The notes beneath the pieces were generated by a model. That model did no database searches. It was not told the DNA's origin and was given only the letters and a program-made list of their open reading frames with translations. A stretch of 64,000 nucleotides of DNA from Burkholderia sp. Bp8963 (lineage in GTDB: Bacteria; Pseudomonadota; Gammaproteobacteria; Burkholderiales; Burkholderiaceae), in assembly GCF_003854275.1 (NCBI RefSeq), contig NZ_QTQP01000001.1:248001-312000 (forward strand). Direction: 5' to 3'. Shown here in pieces: positions 55,025 to 64,000 of the stretch (position 1 is the first letter of the stretch; the number at the start of each line of letters is the position of its first letter). The position numbers and the translations under genes were made by a program.

Positions 55025-55774
55025 GTGAAGATTCTGGTCGCCGTGAAACGGGTGGTGGACGCGAACGTGAAGGTCGGCGTGAAGAGCGATCAGTCGGGTG
55101 TCGACATCGCGAACGTGAAGATGTCGATGAACCCGTTCGATGAGATCGCGGTGGAAGAGGCGGTGCGGTTGAAGGAAGCGGGCATGGCGACCGAAGTGGT
55201 GGCCGTGTCGGTCGGCGTTGCGCAGACGCAGGAAACGCTGCGTACCGCACTCGCGATCGGTGCGGATCGCGCGATTCTTGTCGAATCAGATGCGGGCGTC
55301 GAGCCTTTGGGCGTCGCGAAGGTGCTGAAGGCACTGTTCGACAAGGAGCAGCCGAAGCTGTTGATCCTCGGCAAGCAGGCGATCGATGACGACTCGAACC
55401 AGACCGGGCAGATGCTGGCTGCGCTGGCCGGTCTGCCGCAGGCAACGTTCGCGTCGAAGCTTGTGATAGCCGACGGCAGGGCGACGGTCGCGCGTGAAAT
55501 CGACGGCGGGACGGAAACGCTATCCGTTCAATTGCCGGCGGTCGTCACCACCGATCTACGCCTGAACGAGCCCCGCTATGTGACGCTGCCGAACCTCATG
55601 AAGGCGAAGAAAAAGCCGCTCGACACGCTCAAGCCGGAAGACCTCGGCGTGGACATGGCGCCGCGTCTGACGACGTTGAAGGTGGCCGAACCGCCGAAGC
55701 GCGCGGCCGGCGTGAAGGTGCCGGACGTGGCAACGCTGATCGAGAAGTTGAAGACCGAAGCCAAGGTGCTGTAA
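55025..55774 (+). CDS. etfB: electron transfer flavoprotein subunit beta
   Basis: A 249-residue ETF beta subunit, starting with [20 protein letters not shown] is the AMP-binding N-terminus, [32 protein letters not shown] the loop that recognises dehydrogenases, and [16 protein letters not shown] the beta signature. It passes electrons from the acyl-CoA dehydrogenase to ETF-quinone oxidoreductase. It shares a 116-bp identical segment (55058-55173) with the pseudogene at 6279. AAGGAGACG precedes it; the alpha gene follows by 14 bp. Confidence 0.97.
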   Translation: MKILVAVKRVVDANVKVGVKSDQSGVDIANVKMSMNPFDEIAVEEAVRLKEAGMATEVVAVSVGVAQTQETLRTALAIGADRAILVESDAGVEPLGVAKVLKALFDKEQPKLLILGKQAIDDDSNQTGQMLAALAGLPQATFASKLVIADGRATVAREIDGGTETLSVQLPAVVTTDLRLNEPRYVTLPNLMKAKKKPLDTLKPEDLGVDMAPRLTTLKVAEPPKRAAGVKVPDVATLIEKLKTEAKVL

Positions 55775-55788
55775 GGAGCGGAAAGAAA

Positions 55789-56760
55789 ATGACGATTCTG
55801 GTTATTGCCGAACACGACGCGCCGATCGAAGGCGCTTCGGGAGGCCACGCATTGATCAAGGCTGCCACGTTGAACACCGTGGCGGCGGCACGCTGCATCG
55901 CCACGTTCGGCGGTGGCGACATCCACGTGCTGGTCGCAGGTCATAACGCACAGCGCGCGGCCGATGCCGCAGCGAAGATCGAGGGTGTTTCGAAGGTTCT
56001 GCTCGCCGACGCACCGCAATTGGCTGACGGCCTCGCGGAGAATGTCGAAGCGACCGCGCTGACCATCGCGCAGGGCTATTCGCACATCCTCGTGCCAGCC
56101 ACTGCCTACGGCAAGAACATTGCGCCGCGCATTGCCGCCAAGCTCGATGCCGCGCAGATCTCGGACATCACGGCGGTCGTCAGCGACGACACGTTCGAGC
56201 GCCCGATCTACGCGGGCAACGCGATCGCGACGGTGAAGTCTTCCGATCCGGTCACGGTCATCACCGTGCGTGCGACGGGCTTCGATCCGGTGGCAGCGGA
56301 AAGCGGAAGTGCAGCAGTCGAGACTATCGACGCGGCAGCGGATGCGGGCACGTCGCAATTCGTGAGCCGAGAGGTGACGAAGCTCGACCGTCCGGAACTC
56401 ACGTCGGCAAACATCATCGTGTCCGGTGGCCGCGGCCTCGGCAGCGGCGAAAACTACACAAAGGTGCTCGAACCGCTAGCGGACAAGCTGCAGGCCGCCC
56501 TCGGCGCATCGCGCGGCGCAGTCGACGCCGGCTACGTGCCGAACGATTACCAGGTCGGCCAGACCGGCAAGATCGTCGCGCCACAGCTGTACATCGCGGT
56601 GGGCATCTCCGGCGCGATCCAGCACCTCGCCGGCATGAAAGATTCGAAAGTGATCGTCGCGATCAACAAGGATCCGGAAGCACCGATCTTCGGCGTCGCC
56701 GACTACGGCTTCGTCGGCGACCTGCACGAGATCGTCCCGGCATTCGCCGCGGCGGTCTGA
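55789..56760 (+). CDS. etfA: electron transfer flavoprotein subunit alpha
   Basis: A 323-residue ETF alpha subunit. The N-terminal third gives the dimer interface; the C-terminal half binds [18 protein letters not shown], then [63 protein letters not shown]. The last block is the ETF-alpha signature. It starts 14 bp after etfB with AAGGAGCG upstream. Part of it is repeated, deleted and frameshifted, in the pseudogene at 6246. Confidence 0.97.
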   Translation: MTILVIAEHDAPIEGASGGHALIKAATLNTVAAARCIATFGGGDIHVLVAGHNAQRAADAAAKIEGVSKVLLADAPQLADGLAENVEATALTIAQGYSHILVPATAYGKNIAPRIAAKLDAAQISDITAVVSDDTFERPIYAGNAIATVKSSDPVTVITVRATGFDPVAAESGSAAVETIDAAADAGTSQFVSREVTKLDRPELTSANIIVSGGRGLGSGENYTKVLEPLADKLQAALGASRGAVDAGYVPNDYQVGQTGKIVAPQLYIAVGISGAIQHLAGMKDSKVIVAINKDPEAPIFGVADYGFVGDLHEIVPAFAAAV

Positions 56761-56833
56761 TTCCCGCAACCCGTCAGGATCGTCCGATCTTGCGCGTGCC
56801 GCCGTGATGCCGCGGCTGGTGCGCAATCGAGCA

Positions 56834-58265
56834 ATGGACTTCAGCGGCTTCGCCGGCCGCAAACACCACGCTGATCGAGCGCCGCTCGATCGACTACATC
56901 CCCGACGCCGAGCGCCACGGCAGCCTGTTCAGTCAATTCACCCTGTGGTTCGGCGCGAACCTGCAGGTGACGGCAGTCGTCGTCGGCGCGCTCGCGGTCG
57001 TGCTCGGCGGCGACGTGTTCTGGTCGCTGATCGGGCTGTTTGCCGGCCAGGTGATCGGCGGTGCGGTGATGGCGCTGCACGGCGCGCAGGGGCCGCAGCT
57101 CGGGCTGCCGCAGATGATCTCGAGCCGCGTGCAGTTCGGCGTGTACGGCGCGATCATTCCGCTCGCGCTCGTCTGCGTGATGTACGTCGGCTTTTCCGCG
57201 GGCGGCACGGTGCTCGCCGGGCAAGCGATCGCCGAGCTGCTGCATGTCGATCACACGGTCGCGATCCTCGTCTTCTCCGCGCTCCTGGTGCTGCTGACCG
57301 GCCTCGGCTACCGGACGATCCACGCGATGGGCCGCGTGTCGAGCATCGTCGGCACGCTCGCGTTCCTGTACCTGTTCGCGAGCCTGCTGCACGGCCATGC
57401 GCTTGCCACGCTGCTCGCGAATTGCCACTTCACGGTCGCATCGTTCCTGCTCGCGGTGTCGCTGTCGGCGTCGTGGCAGATCGCATACGGGCCCTATGTC
57501 GCCGATTATTCGCGCTACCTGCCGACTTCGACATCGGCGCGAAAGACGTTCCTCGCGGTGTTTTCCGGCACCGTGATCGGCGCGCAGGTGTCGATGACCT
57601 TCGGCGTTCTGGCCGCCGCGCTCGCCGGCGACCACTTTTCGGGGCACGAGGTCGCGTTCATCGTAGGGCTCGGCGCGACCGGCCCGATCGCCGCCGTGCT
57701 GTACTTCACGATCGCGCTGGGCAAGCTGACGATCACCACGCTCAATGCGTACGGCAGCGTGATGTCGGTGGCGGCGATCCTCACCGGATTCGGCGGCAAG
57801 CGCGAAATCTCACCGCGCATGCGCGTCGCGTTCGTGCTGCTCACCGTCGCCGCGTCGAGCGGGCTCGCGCTCGCCGGGCAGCATTCGTTCCTGAAGGCGT
57901 TCTCGTCGTTCCTGCTGTTCCTGCTCGTGTTATTCACGCCGTGGAGTGCGATCAATCTGGTCGACTACTACTGGGTCACGCGCGAGCGCTACGACGTGCC
58001 CGCGCTGTTCGACGCGAACGGCCGCTACGGCCGCTGGAACCTTGCCGGCATCGCCGTCTACGTGATCGGCGTGCTCGTGCAGATGCCGTTCGTCGCGACC
58101 GGGTTCTACACGGGGCCGTGGGTCGATGCGCTGGGCGGGGTCGACGTTTCGTGGATCGTCGGCATCGTCGTGCCGGGTATCCTGTATTACGCGGTGTCGC
58201 GGCGATCGCGCTCGTGCGCGCCGGACCGGCTGATCCTCCCCGATCCGGCCGGCAACGCGGACTGA
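56834..58265 (+). CDS. NCS1-family cytosine/purine permease with frameshifted start
   Basis: A 12-segment nucleobase permease of about 475 residues. TTLIERRSIDYIPDAERHG and FTLWFGANLQVTAVVVGALAV are the family N-terminus; SWQIAYGPYVADYSRYLP and FTPWSAINLVDYYWVTRERYDV are later signatures. The frame runs open from 56808 but has no ATG; the sequence TSAASPAAN before TTLIE reads like a normal N-terminus after ATG-ACT-TCA, but the genome has ATG-G-ACT, one G too many. So the start at 56834 is out of frame. An internal GTG at 56967 would lose the first segment. It may be inactive or start at a non-standard codon. Confidence 0.75.
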
Positions 58266-58394
58266 GGCAACAGTCCGGCAACGGTGAGGCAACGGACCCG
58301 GCTCGCGTTTCATCCCCGTAACACAGGCCAGCAGGCCGAAACCGGCCGAACAGGCGCTCGCCCGCGCCACTACGCGACCTGCGGCGCGCGGCGC

Positions 58395-58667
58395 TCAGCG
58401 CGCGTCGGTTTCAGCCTCGATACGTCCTTCTTCCCAAAGCGCCCAAAGGCGGCTGCCGGCACGATACGGATTCGCGCGTCGGGCCGCATAGTCGTCGACA
58501 CCCTGGCGATACGCGCCGTACAGCGTCAGCGGCGGATTCTTCACGCATGCGGCTTCGCGCGGGTCGGGACGGCGGAACGACGTGAGACGCCTGATCAGCG
58601 TGGCGCCGTCGATCACGGTCGCTTCGTTGATCGGCTCATTGCGGCTGACGATTTCGACGGTATCCAT
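58395..58667 (-). CDS. small protein with RMF/CrpP-like C-terminus
   Basis: A 90-residue protein. The last 40 residues read AYRQGVDDYAARRANPYRAG, SRLWALWEEGRIEAETDAR, with the spacing G-x10-NPY-x6-W-x2-WxxG found in ribosome modulation factor and CrpP proteins. The first 50 residues are hydrophilic and unlike RMF. GGGGAGCGCC precedes the ATG. It is monocistronic, convergent with the permease. A role in ribosome hibernation or nucleotide-like ligand binding is inferred from the pattern only. Confidence 0.65.
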   Translation of the reverse strand: MDTVEIVSRNEPINEATVIDGATLIRRLTSFRRPDPREAACVKNPPLTLYGAYRQGVDDYAARRANPYRAGSRLWALWEEGRIEAETDAR

Positions 58668-58795
58668 TTTGGCGCTCCCCGAGTACTTTCTTTGTTACCC
58701 GTAGAACAGCAATAAGAGTGCCAGGCCGGAAAACCCCGCTGATGCGCCTATCGTGCGGCGTTCCGCTGCGAATTGCACGGTCCGAGCAGCCCGAT

Positions 58796-58812
58796 GTTAC
58801 GAAACATGTAAC
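58796..58812. promoter_or_regulatory. inverted repeat GTTAC-N7-GTAAC
   Basis: The inverted repeat is 128 bp upstream of the RMF/CrpP-like start. It is a possible regulator site, with no family match. Confidence 0.3.
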
Positions 58813-58959
58813 GTGACACGTGCGTCGTCGCTCGTGTGCGGAGCGTGAAATGTAGCGCGGATGAAACCGGCTGGCGCCGGACTTGCGGGCGGATTTCGGG
58901 GGGAACGGGGAAGTGCCGGCCAAAAGCGGGAGCGAAAGCAAACGCGTCACCCACCGCCA

Positions 58960-60507
58960 TCACCCCGCCGTAGCCGGCGCGACCCCACGGCTGCCTTTCG
59001 AATAGAACCGGAACCTACCCTTACCGGACGACTTCGCGTCATACAGCGCGCTGTCGGCCTGCCGGATCAGGTCCTCGGGCGTGCTGCCGCCGCCGTCGAG
59101 CGCGATTCCGATGCTGATCCCGAGGTTCACCGTCTCGCCGATCGCCAGCGTGTACGGCATCGAGATCTGCCGGATGATCTGCTCGGCGAGATTCGAACAC
59201 GCGACCATCTCCGTGTCGTCGATGGCGACGATGAACTCGTCGCCACCAATGCGCGCCGCGAGCTCGCCGGGCGGCAGCGTCTTCCTGAGCCGCGCGGCCA
59301 CCTGCGTCAGCACGTCGTCGCCGGCGTGATGGCCGAACCGGTCGTTGATCGCCTTGAAGCCGTCAAGATCGAGATACATCACGCCGAGCGCCATCCCGTG
59401 GCGCCGCGTGCGCCGCGCCAGCATGCGCTTCAGCTCCGCGTGGAGTTCGTGCCGGTTCGGCAGGCCCGTCAGCGCGTCGTGCCTTGCGAGGTGGCGGATG
59501 TGTTGCTCCGCGCGGCGGCGAGCGGTGACGTCCTCGACGATGATCACCGCGCTGCCGTCCGGCACGAGGTGCCGCGTCATCTCGAGCTGCCGGCCATCGG
59601 CGAGCGTGATCTCGAACGGCGCCGGTTCGCGGAACAGCCAGCCGCGACACCGCGCGCCGAGCGCGGTGTCGTCAGGCTCCGCGGTCAGGCCCGCGCCGAG
59701 CGCCACGACGACGTCCGGGAACGGCGTGTTCAGCATGATCTCGCGAGGCGAGCCGAACAGTTGCGCGGTGCGCCGGTTCGCGACGATCACGCGGTTGTCG
59801 CCGTCGACCATGCACAGGCCGTGCGGCATATGCGTCAGTGCAGCGTCGAAGCGCGCGACGAGCTCGGCGTTGCGCTGCCGCGCGGCGATCAGCGCGACCA
59901 GCACCTTGTAGTGCCGCTGCACGACCGTGCGCATCGCAACGAGGTAGATCGCAATCGGCGGCAGCAGCAGCCACGCGCCGCTGCGCGGCGCCAGCAGCGC
60001 GCCGGCCCCGATCGGCAGCACGCCGAGCGTGATCTGCGACATCGCGAGACGCGGCAGTGCAGCATTGCGCGACCCGATCCCGCCGAACACGCCGCCCGCG
60101 ACCATCACCGACAGCGTGCCAATCTCGACGTCGACCGCCTGCACGCAACCCATCGTGCCCAGCCCGAGCAGGAAACATGCGGCGAGCGACACCGGCGCGT
60201 AGCGCATCGCCCAGTCTTCCACGCGCGGGTCGCCGGCATCGCGGCCCGCGATGTACGCGCGCGCGATCGCGAGCCGCGCCGCGAGCAGGCCGAGATCGGC
60301 GATCAGCCACAGCACGCACCAGGTCTGCTGCAGCCGCATCAGCGCGACGATCGCGACGAAATTGCTCGCGAGGCCGGACAGGAACATCGGCCGGATGTCT
60401 TCGAACAGGGTGGAGAGCAGGGACGGGCGCAATGCAGCCGTCACGCGGTGATTGCCGGAGGGAGGGGTAGCGAGAACGGAGTGCAGGAGAGATGCCCTGA
60501 CTGCCAT
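58960..60507 (-). CDS. membrane diguanylate cyclase (PAS-GGDEF)
   Basis: A 515-residue protein. The first 190 residues carry about six hydrophobic segments of an unnamed sensory membrane domain; a PAS-like region follows (MPHGLCMVDGDNRVIVANRRTAQLFG), then a GGDEF domain with LARHDALTGLPNRHEL, DLDGFKAINDRFGHHAGDDVL and the intact active site GGDEF at 421-425. It makes cyclic di-GMP. An inhibitory RxxD site is not clear. ATG 60507 has GAGGTC upstream. It is monocistronic and divergent from the molybdenum-enzyme gene. Confidence 0.9.
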   Translation of the reverse strand: MAVRASLLHSVLATPPSGNHRVTAALRPSLLSTLFEDIRPMFLSGLASNFVAIVALMRLQQTWCVLWLIADLGLLAARLAIARAYIAGRDAGDPRVEDWAMRYAPVSLAACFLLGLGTMGCVQAVDVEIGTLSVMVAGGVFGGIGSRNAALPRLAMSQITLGVLPIGAGALLAPRSGAWLLLPPIAIYLVAMRTVVQRHYKVLVALIAARQRNAELVARFDAALTHMPHGLCMVDGDNRVIVANRRTAQLFGSPREIMLNTPFPDVVVALGAGLTAEPDDTALGARCRGWLFREPAPFEITLADGRQLEMTRHLVPDGSAVIIVEDVTARRRAEQHIRHLARHDALTGLPNRHELHAELKRMLARRTRRHGMALGVMYLDLDGFKAINDRFGHHAGDDVLTQVAARLRKTLPPGELAARIGGDEFIVAIDDTEMVACSNLAEQIIRQISMPYTLAIGETVNLGISIGIALDGGGSTPEDLIRQADSALYDAKSSGKGRFRFYSKGSRGVAPATAG

Positions 60508-60777
60508 GATCGATGACCTCGACACGATGACCGCCGGTGGCGCCCGCATCGTTGCGGGCGAAACCGGTGGGCCGGATGCGCAAGACCTTAACACGAAATA
60601 TCGCCATCCGGTCGGATGACGGGCGCCCGCCCGTGCGCACCGCGTTATATGCGTTCCAATAAGTAATACATATGAGAAACGCTATAGCCGCCATACGGGA
60701 AACGATGCCAGAATGCGCGCCGCTCCGAAGGCCGCGACATCCGCTCGCCGTCGCGAGCCGCACCAGGAGGTCCCCCC

Positions 60778-63693
60778 ATGAAAAACCACGGCCTGTCACG
60801 GCGAGGTTTTCTGAAAGCCAGCGTGCTGGCGGGCGTCGCAGTCTACGTCGCGCCCCTCGGCAGCCGCGCATTCGCAGCACTCTTCGAAGAAAAACTCCTT
60901 ACTCCGGTCAAATGGGATAGCGTCACCGGCATCCCCCGTTTCCGCATCGACGGCATCGCCAAGGTCACGGGCTCGAAAGTGTTCGCCCGCGACGTGCGCG
61001 CGGCCGACATGCCGCACTGGCCGCAACAGCAGTCGCATGCGCTTATCCTGCGCGCGACACAGGCCGACCGCGTCTACGAAGGTTTCGACCTGTCGCTGCT
61101 CGGCGACGACCTGAAGCCCGACCGCATCGTCACCGCCGACGATCTCGCGCGCGACGGCGTCGCGTTCCCGGCGTTCTACGGCGATGACATGCTGTTGCCC
61201 GCCGGCAAGACGCCCGCGTATCTCGGCCATGCCGTCGCGATCCTGATCTATCACGACTTCGCGCGCTTCCGCTTCGCGAAGAACCTGCTCAAGTTCCGCG
61301 ACGACGTGATCCGCTACGGCGCGGTCACGGGCCCGCTCGAGCGCGACCCGTGGGGCACATTCCGCTACGTGCGCGTCGGCGGCAAGACCGCTTACGACGA
61401 CGACGTCTATTCGAGCCTGAAGGACGCGCCGATCTTCCCGAGCATGATGCGCAAGCGCCAGCCCGTGTGGCCGGACGGCAAGGAACACGGCAAGCTCGAC
61501 GAGCAGGGGATGTTCCATGCGGAGCGGATCGCCGGCGAGCTCGACCATCCGTCGGCCGACTGGCTCGTGTTCGACCGCGAGTACAGCACGCAGTCGGTCG
61601 ACACCGCCGCGCTCGAACCCGACAACGCGAACTGCTGGTACGACGCCGCGACGCAGGCGCTGCACCTCGTCGTGCCGACCCAGTCGCCGCTCGAAGTGGC
61701 CGAGAATGCCGCGGCGATGGTCGCGAAATGCCGTTTCCCGGTGAAGAAGCTGTTCGTGCATCCGTGCTACACGGTCGGCTACGGATCGAAGGATCACTGC
61801 AACGTGCCGTTCTACGGGCTCGTCTGCGCACTGTATGCGGACGGTCGCCCGGTGCGTTTCGCGAACGACCGCTACGAGCAGTTCCAGACGTCGCTGAAGC
61901 GTCACGCGTTCAAGATGCATTACCGGATCGCGGTCGACCGCAACACGGGGCTGCTGCAATCGTTCAAGGGCGACTTCGAGGCGGATGGCGGCGGCCGCAT
62001 GAACTTCTCGCCGTCGGTCGCGATGGTCGGCGCGACGGCCGCGCAATCGATCTATTACTTCCCGAAGAGCGATCTGGCCGCGGTCGCGATCGCGTCGCGC
62101 GCGATCGACGCGGGTTCCGCGCGCGGCTACGGCACGCTGCAGAGCATGGCCGCGACCGAGATGGCGGTGGACGAGATCGCCGCGCAGCTGCAGCTCGACC
62201 CGATCGAGTTCCGCTTGAAGAACGCGCTGCGCTCGGGGATGAAGAACACGCAGGGTGCGATTCCGGCTGGCGCGCTGCGCGTCGACGACGTGCTCGAACG
62301 CGCGAGGCAGCACCCGCTGTGGACGCGCCGTGTCGCACGCAAGACCGAATTCGAGGCCGCGCATCCTGGCAAGCGCTACGGCGTCGGCTTCGCATGCGTG
62401 CAGAAGGATTTCGGCACCGGCGCGGAAGCGTCGTTCGCAAAGGTCGAGTTCGACGAGAGCGGCCAGGTCACGCTGCATCACACGGCCGCCGAGATCGGCA
62501 CCGGGATGTCGACGTCGCAGGCCGTCGCGGTCACGAAATGGCTCGGCCGGCCGGCGACGGACGTGCGCGTCGCGGTAACCGACTGGCCGGACCTGCCGGT
62601 CGAGACGAGCGGCGATCCGTACCTGATGTCGCAGGCGGACCAGGACCGGCTGAGCGCGAACCCGCGCTGGTCGCCGAGCTACGCGTCGCCGTCGAGCGCG
62701 ACGAACTCCGCGTACTACTTCACGCACAGCACGCGCGAAGCCGCGCGCGCAGTGTTCCGCTACGGGCTGTGGCCCGCGGCGATGTCGATCTGGACGCGCG
62801 GCCTCGGCGGCGGCCAGGCCGCGCCATACACGATCCGCATCGAGGACGCGCGCTGGGTCGACGGCAAGCTGACGGCCGACGGCCTCGAGCCGCTGACGTT
62901 CGAACAGCTTGCGAAGCAGGCGTATGCGCTCGGCCTGCCGACCGGTGCGGTCGTGCACGTGTTCAATCGCTGGCAGTGGACCGACGCCGAGTTCGAGATC
63001 GGCGGCGCGGTCGAGCGTTTGCCGATCGACGGGTTGTCGCTGCGCATCGGCGCGCCGAACACGGCAGCGGCGAATGCGGTGGCGAATGCGGCGGCTTCCG
63101 GCGCCGCCGCATCGGGCGCCGCGCGCGGCCAGGCGCCGGCCGGCGCGACCGCGATCCGCGGCACGCTGCCGCCGACCGCGAACGGCTATCGCGTGCTGGA
63201 CCGCAAGCGCGTGTTCATCCCGCCGACGAGCCGCAACAACGCGGCCGTCACGGACTACACCGCGGTCGGCACGCTCGTCGAGCTCGCGATCCATGAAGCG
63301 ACCGGCAAGGTCGAACTGCTCACGCACCACTCGATCATGGAGTGCGGCAACCAGATCTCGCCGCAGCTCGTGTCGGGCCAGTTGCAGGGCGGCCTCGCGA
63401 TGGGCATCGGCCACGCGCTGCACGAATACCTGCCGCTGTACGAGGACGGCCCCGGCAACGGCACGTGGAACTTCAACCGCTATACGCTGCCGCGCGCGTC
63501 CGACGTCGCCGTGTGGACGCAGACGGGCGAAGTGCTGCCGCCGCTGTCCGAAACCGATCCGCCGAAGGGCGTCGCCGAAGTGGTGATGATTCCGGTCGTC
63601 GGCGCGATCGTGAACGGCATCGCGCACGCGATCGGCCATCGTTTCACCGACTTGCCGGTGACCCCGCAAAAGATTCAGGAGGTGCTCGCATGA
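60778..63693 (+). CDS. molybdopterin-binding subunit of a xanthine-dehydrogenase-family hydroxylase
   Basis: A 971-residue large subunit of a molybdenum hydroxylase. LSRRGFLKASVLAGVAVYV is a Tat signal, so it is exported folded. Conserved stretches include HPCYTVGYGSK and YEQFQTS, ARGYGTLQSMAATEMAVDEIA, EIGTGMSTSQAVAV, and the C-terminal VLTHHSIMECGNQISPQLVSGQLQGGLAMGIGHAL followed by KGVAEV with the catalytic Glu. An Ala-rich insertion lies near 765-800. AGGAGG precedes the ATG. The iron-sulfur subunit gene overlaps its stop. The substrate may be an aldehyde or N-heterocycle. Confidence 0.9.
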   Translation: MKNHGLSRRGFLKASVLAGVAVYVAPLGSRAFAALFEEKLLTPVKWDSVTGIPRFRIDGIAKVTGSKVFARDVRAADMPHWPQQQSHALILRATQADRVYEGFDLSLLGDDLKPDRIVTADDLARDGVAFPAFYGDDMLLPAGKTPAYLGHAVAILIYHDFARFRFAKNLLKFRDDVIRYGAVTGPLERDPWGTFRYVRVGGKTAYDDDVYSSLKDAPIFPSMMRKRQPVWPDGKEHGKLDEQGMFHAERIAGELDHPSADWLVFDREYSTQSVDTAALEPDNANCWYDAATQALHLVVPTQSPLEVAENAAAMVAKCRFPVKKLFVHPCYTVGYGSKDHCNVPFYGLVCALYADGRPVRFANDRYEQFQTSLKRHAFKMHYRIAVDRNTGLLQSFKGDFEADGGGRMNFSPSVAMVGATAAQSIYYFPKSDLAAVAIASRAIDAGSARGYGTLQSMAATEMAVDEIAAQLQLDPIEFRLKNALRSGMKNTQGAIPAGALRVDDVLERARQHPLWTRRVARKTEFEAAHPGKRYGVGFACVQKDFGTGAEASFAKVEFDESGQVTLHHTAAEIGTGMSTSQAVAVTKWLGRPATDVRVAVTDWPDLPVETSGDPYLMSQADQDRLSANPRWSPSYASPSSATNSAYYFTHSTREAARAVFRYGLWPAAMSIWTRGLGGGQAAPYTIRIEDARWVDGKLTADGLEPLTFEQLAKQAYALGLPTGAVVHVFNRWQWTDAEFEIGGAVERLPIDGLSLRIGAPNTAAANAVANAAASGAAASGAARGQAPAGATAIRGTLPPTANGYRVLDRKRVFIPPTSRNNAAVTDYTAVGTLVELAIHEATGKVELLTHHSIMECGNQISPQLVSGQLQGGLAMGIGHALHEYLPLYEDGPGNGTWNFNRYTLPRASDVAVWTQTGEVLPPLSETDPPKGVAEVVMIPVVGAIVNGIAHAIGHRFTDLPVTPQKIQEVLA

Positions 63694-64000
63694 CGACCGC
63701 CCATACCGCCGCGTCGGCCACCAGCGCTGGCAGCGCCACCAGCGCCACCAGCATCATTCCCCCGGCCGCAGGCGCTGCAAGCGCCACTAACGCCACTATC
63801 GCCATCCCTGCGTCCGCCGGCGGCGCCAGCGCGCCGGCCCCGGCGACCGCAGCCGCAGCCGCGGCCGCGGCCGCGGCACCGGCACAGGCACAGGCACAGG
63901 CTTCAACACCGGCTGCCGCGCCCGTCGAGCGCCCGCTCGTCCGGTTCCAGCCGAAGCCGCTGTCCGTGACCATCAACGGCAAGTCCGTCGGCCCGATGCA
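63690..64000 (+). CDS. (2Fe-2S)-binding subunit of the molybdenum hydroxylase, 5' part
   Basis: Incomplete at the right edge. The ATG at 63690 overlaps the previous stop (ATGA). The first 85 residues are an Ala/Ser/Thr/Pro-rich low-complexity leader with PAQAQAQ, then RFQPKPLSVTINGKSVGPM begins the plant-type ferredoxin domain. The cysteine ligands lie beyond the window. In this family a small iron-sulfur subunit relays electrons from the molybdenum centre; the long leader is unusual and may be a linker or export-associated tail. Confidence 0.8.
   Translation, partial: MTTAHTAASATSAGSATSATSIIPPAAGAASATNATIAIPASAGGASAPAPATAAAAAAAAAAPAQAQAQASTPAAAPVERPLVRFQPKPLSVTINGKSVGPM

Overview
The window is high-GC, gene-dense DNA of Burkholderia type, most likely a secondary chromosome of a Burkholderia cepacia complex strain. 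This rests on codon use, an accessory FtsH next to a zinc-ribbon protein of the BCAM0308 family, a class II ribonucleotide reductase, and many catabolic SDR, CoA-transferase and LysR modules. No rRNA, tRNA, CRISPR array, insertion sequence or prophage was found. Every assignment comes from reading the sequence and recalling protein families; no database search was run.

Region 1 (1-16.2 kb and 18.7-23.2 kb) is an uncharacterised catabolic cluster. It holds a truncated 2-keto-4-pentenoate-type hydratase, the outer-membrane/periplasmic pair DUF1302 and DUF1329, a meta-cleavage-type alpha/beta hydrolase, eight intact SDR-superfamily genes plus one SDR relic, a quinone-reductase-like enzyme, three SnoaL/NTF2-fold proteins (one with the BaiE dehydratase active-site pattern), three small ferredoxin-fold proteins (NIPSNAP/Dabb/EthD-like), a PaaY-like hexapeptide protein and a KstD-like flavoprotein dehydrogenase. 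Chemically this suits oxidation, dehydration and ring cleavage of an alicyclic, steroid-like or terpenoid-like compound; the substrate is unknown. A recurring 16-22 bp motif lies upstream of at least four of its divergent operons, with constant spacing to a putative -10, and probably marks a regulon. GTP-dependent PEP carboxykinase (pckG) interrupts the cluster and has its own strong terminator. Inside the first plus-strand operon lies a decayed etfB-etfA fusion; the intact etfBA pair is 49 kb downstream.

Region 2 (23.2-42.3 kb) carries stress and respiration-related genes: acid phosphatase AcpA and a zinc-ribbon/FtsH operon around a good Pho box, OsmC, trehalose-6-phosphate synthase, class II ribonucleotide reductase, a LysR/HMG-CoA-lyase/CoA-transferase/MFS module, a ZnuD-like TonB receptor with two Zur-like palindromes, an ArsR/SRPBCC/GST operon with an apparently leaderless promoter, and a zinc alcohol dehydrogenase behind an Anr/FNR-type box.

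Region 3 (42.1-51.5 kb, all minus strand) has an ABC permease relic, a secreted BNR-repeat protein, and an amino-acid or organosulfur uptake locus: two paralogous binding proteins, a fused permease-ATPase, a flavin-dependent monooxygenase, a GNAT acetyltransferase and an aspartoacylase-type deacylase. Region 4 (51.6-58.3 kb) is a LysR-controlled operon of CaiB/BaiF CoA-transferase, acyl-CoA dehydrogenase and etfBA, followed by an NCS1 permease whose start codon appears frameshifted. The right end has a small RMF/CrpP-like protein, a membrane diguanylate cyclase, and the first genes of a Tat-exported molybdopterin hydroxylase operon, cut by the window edge.
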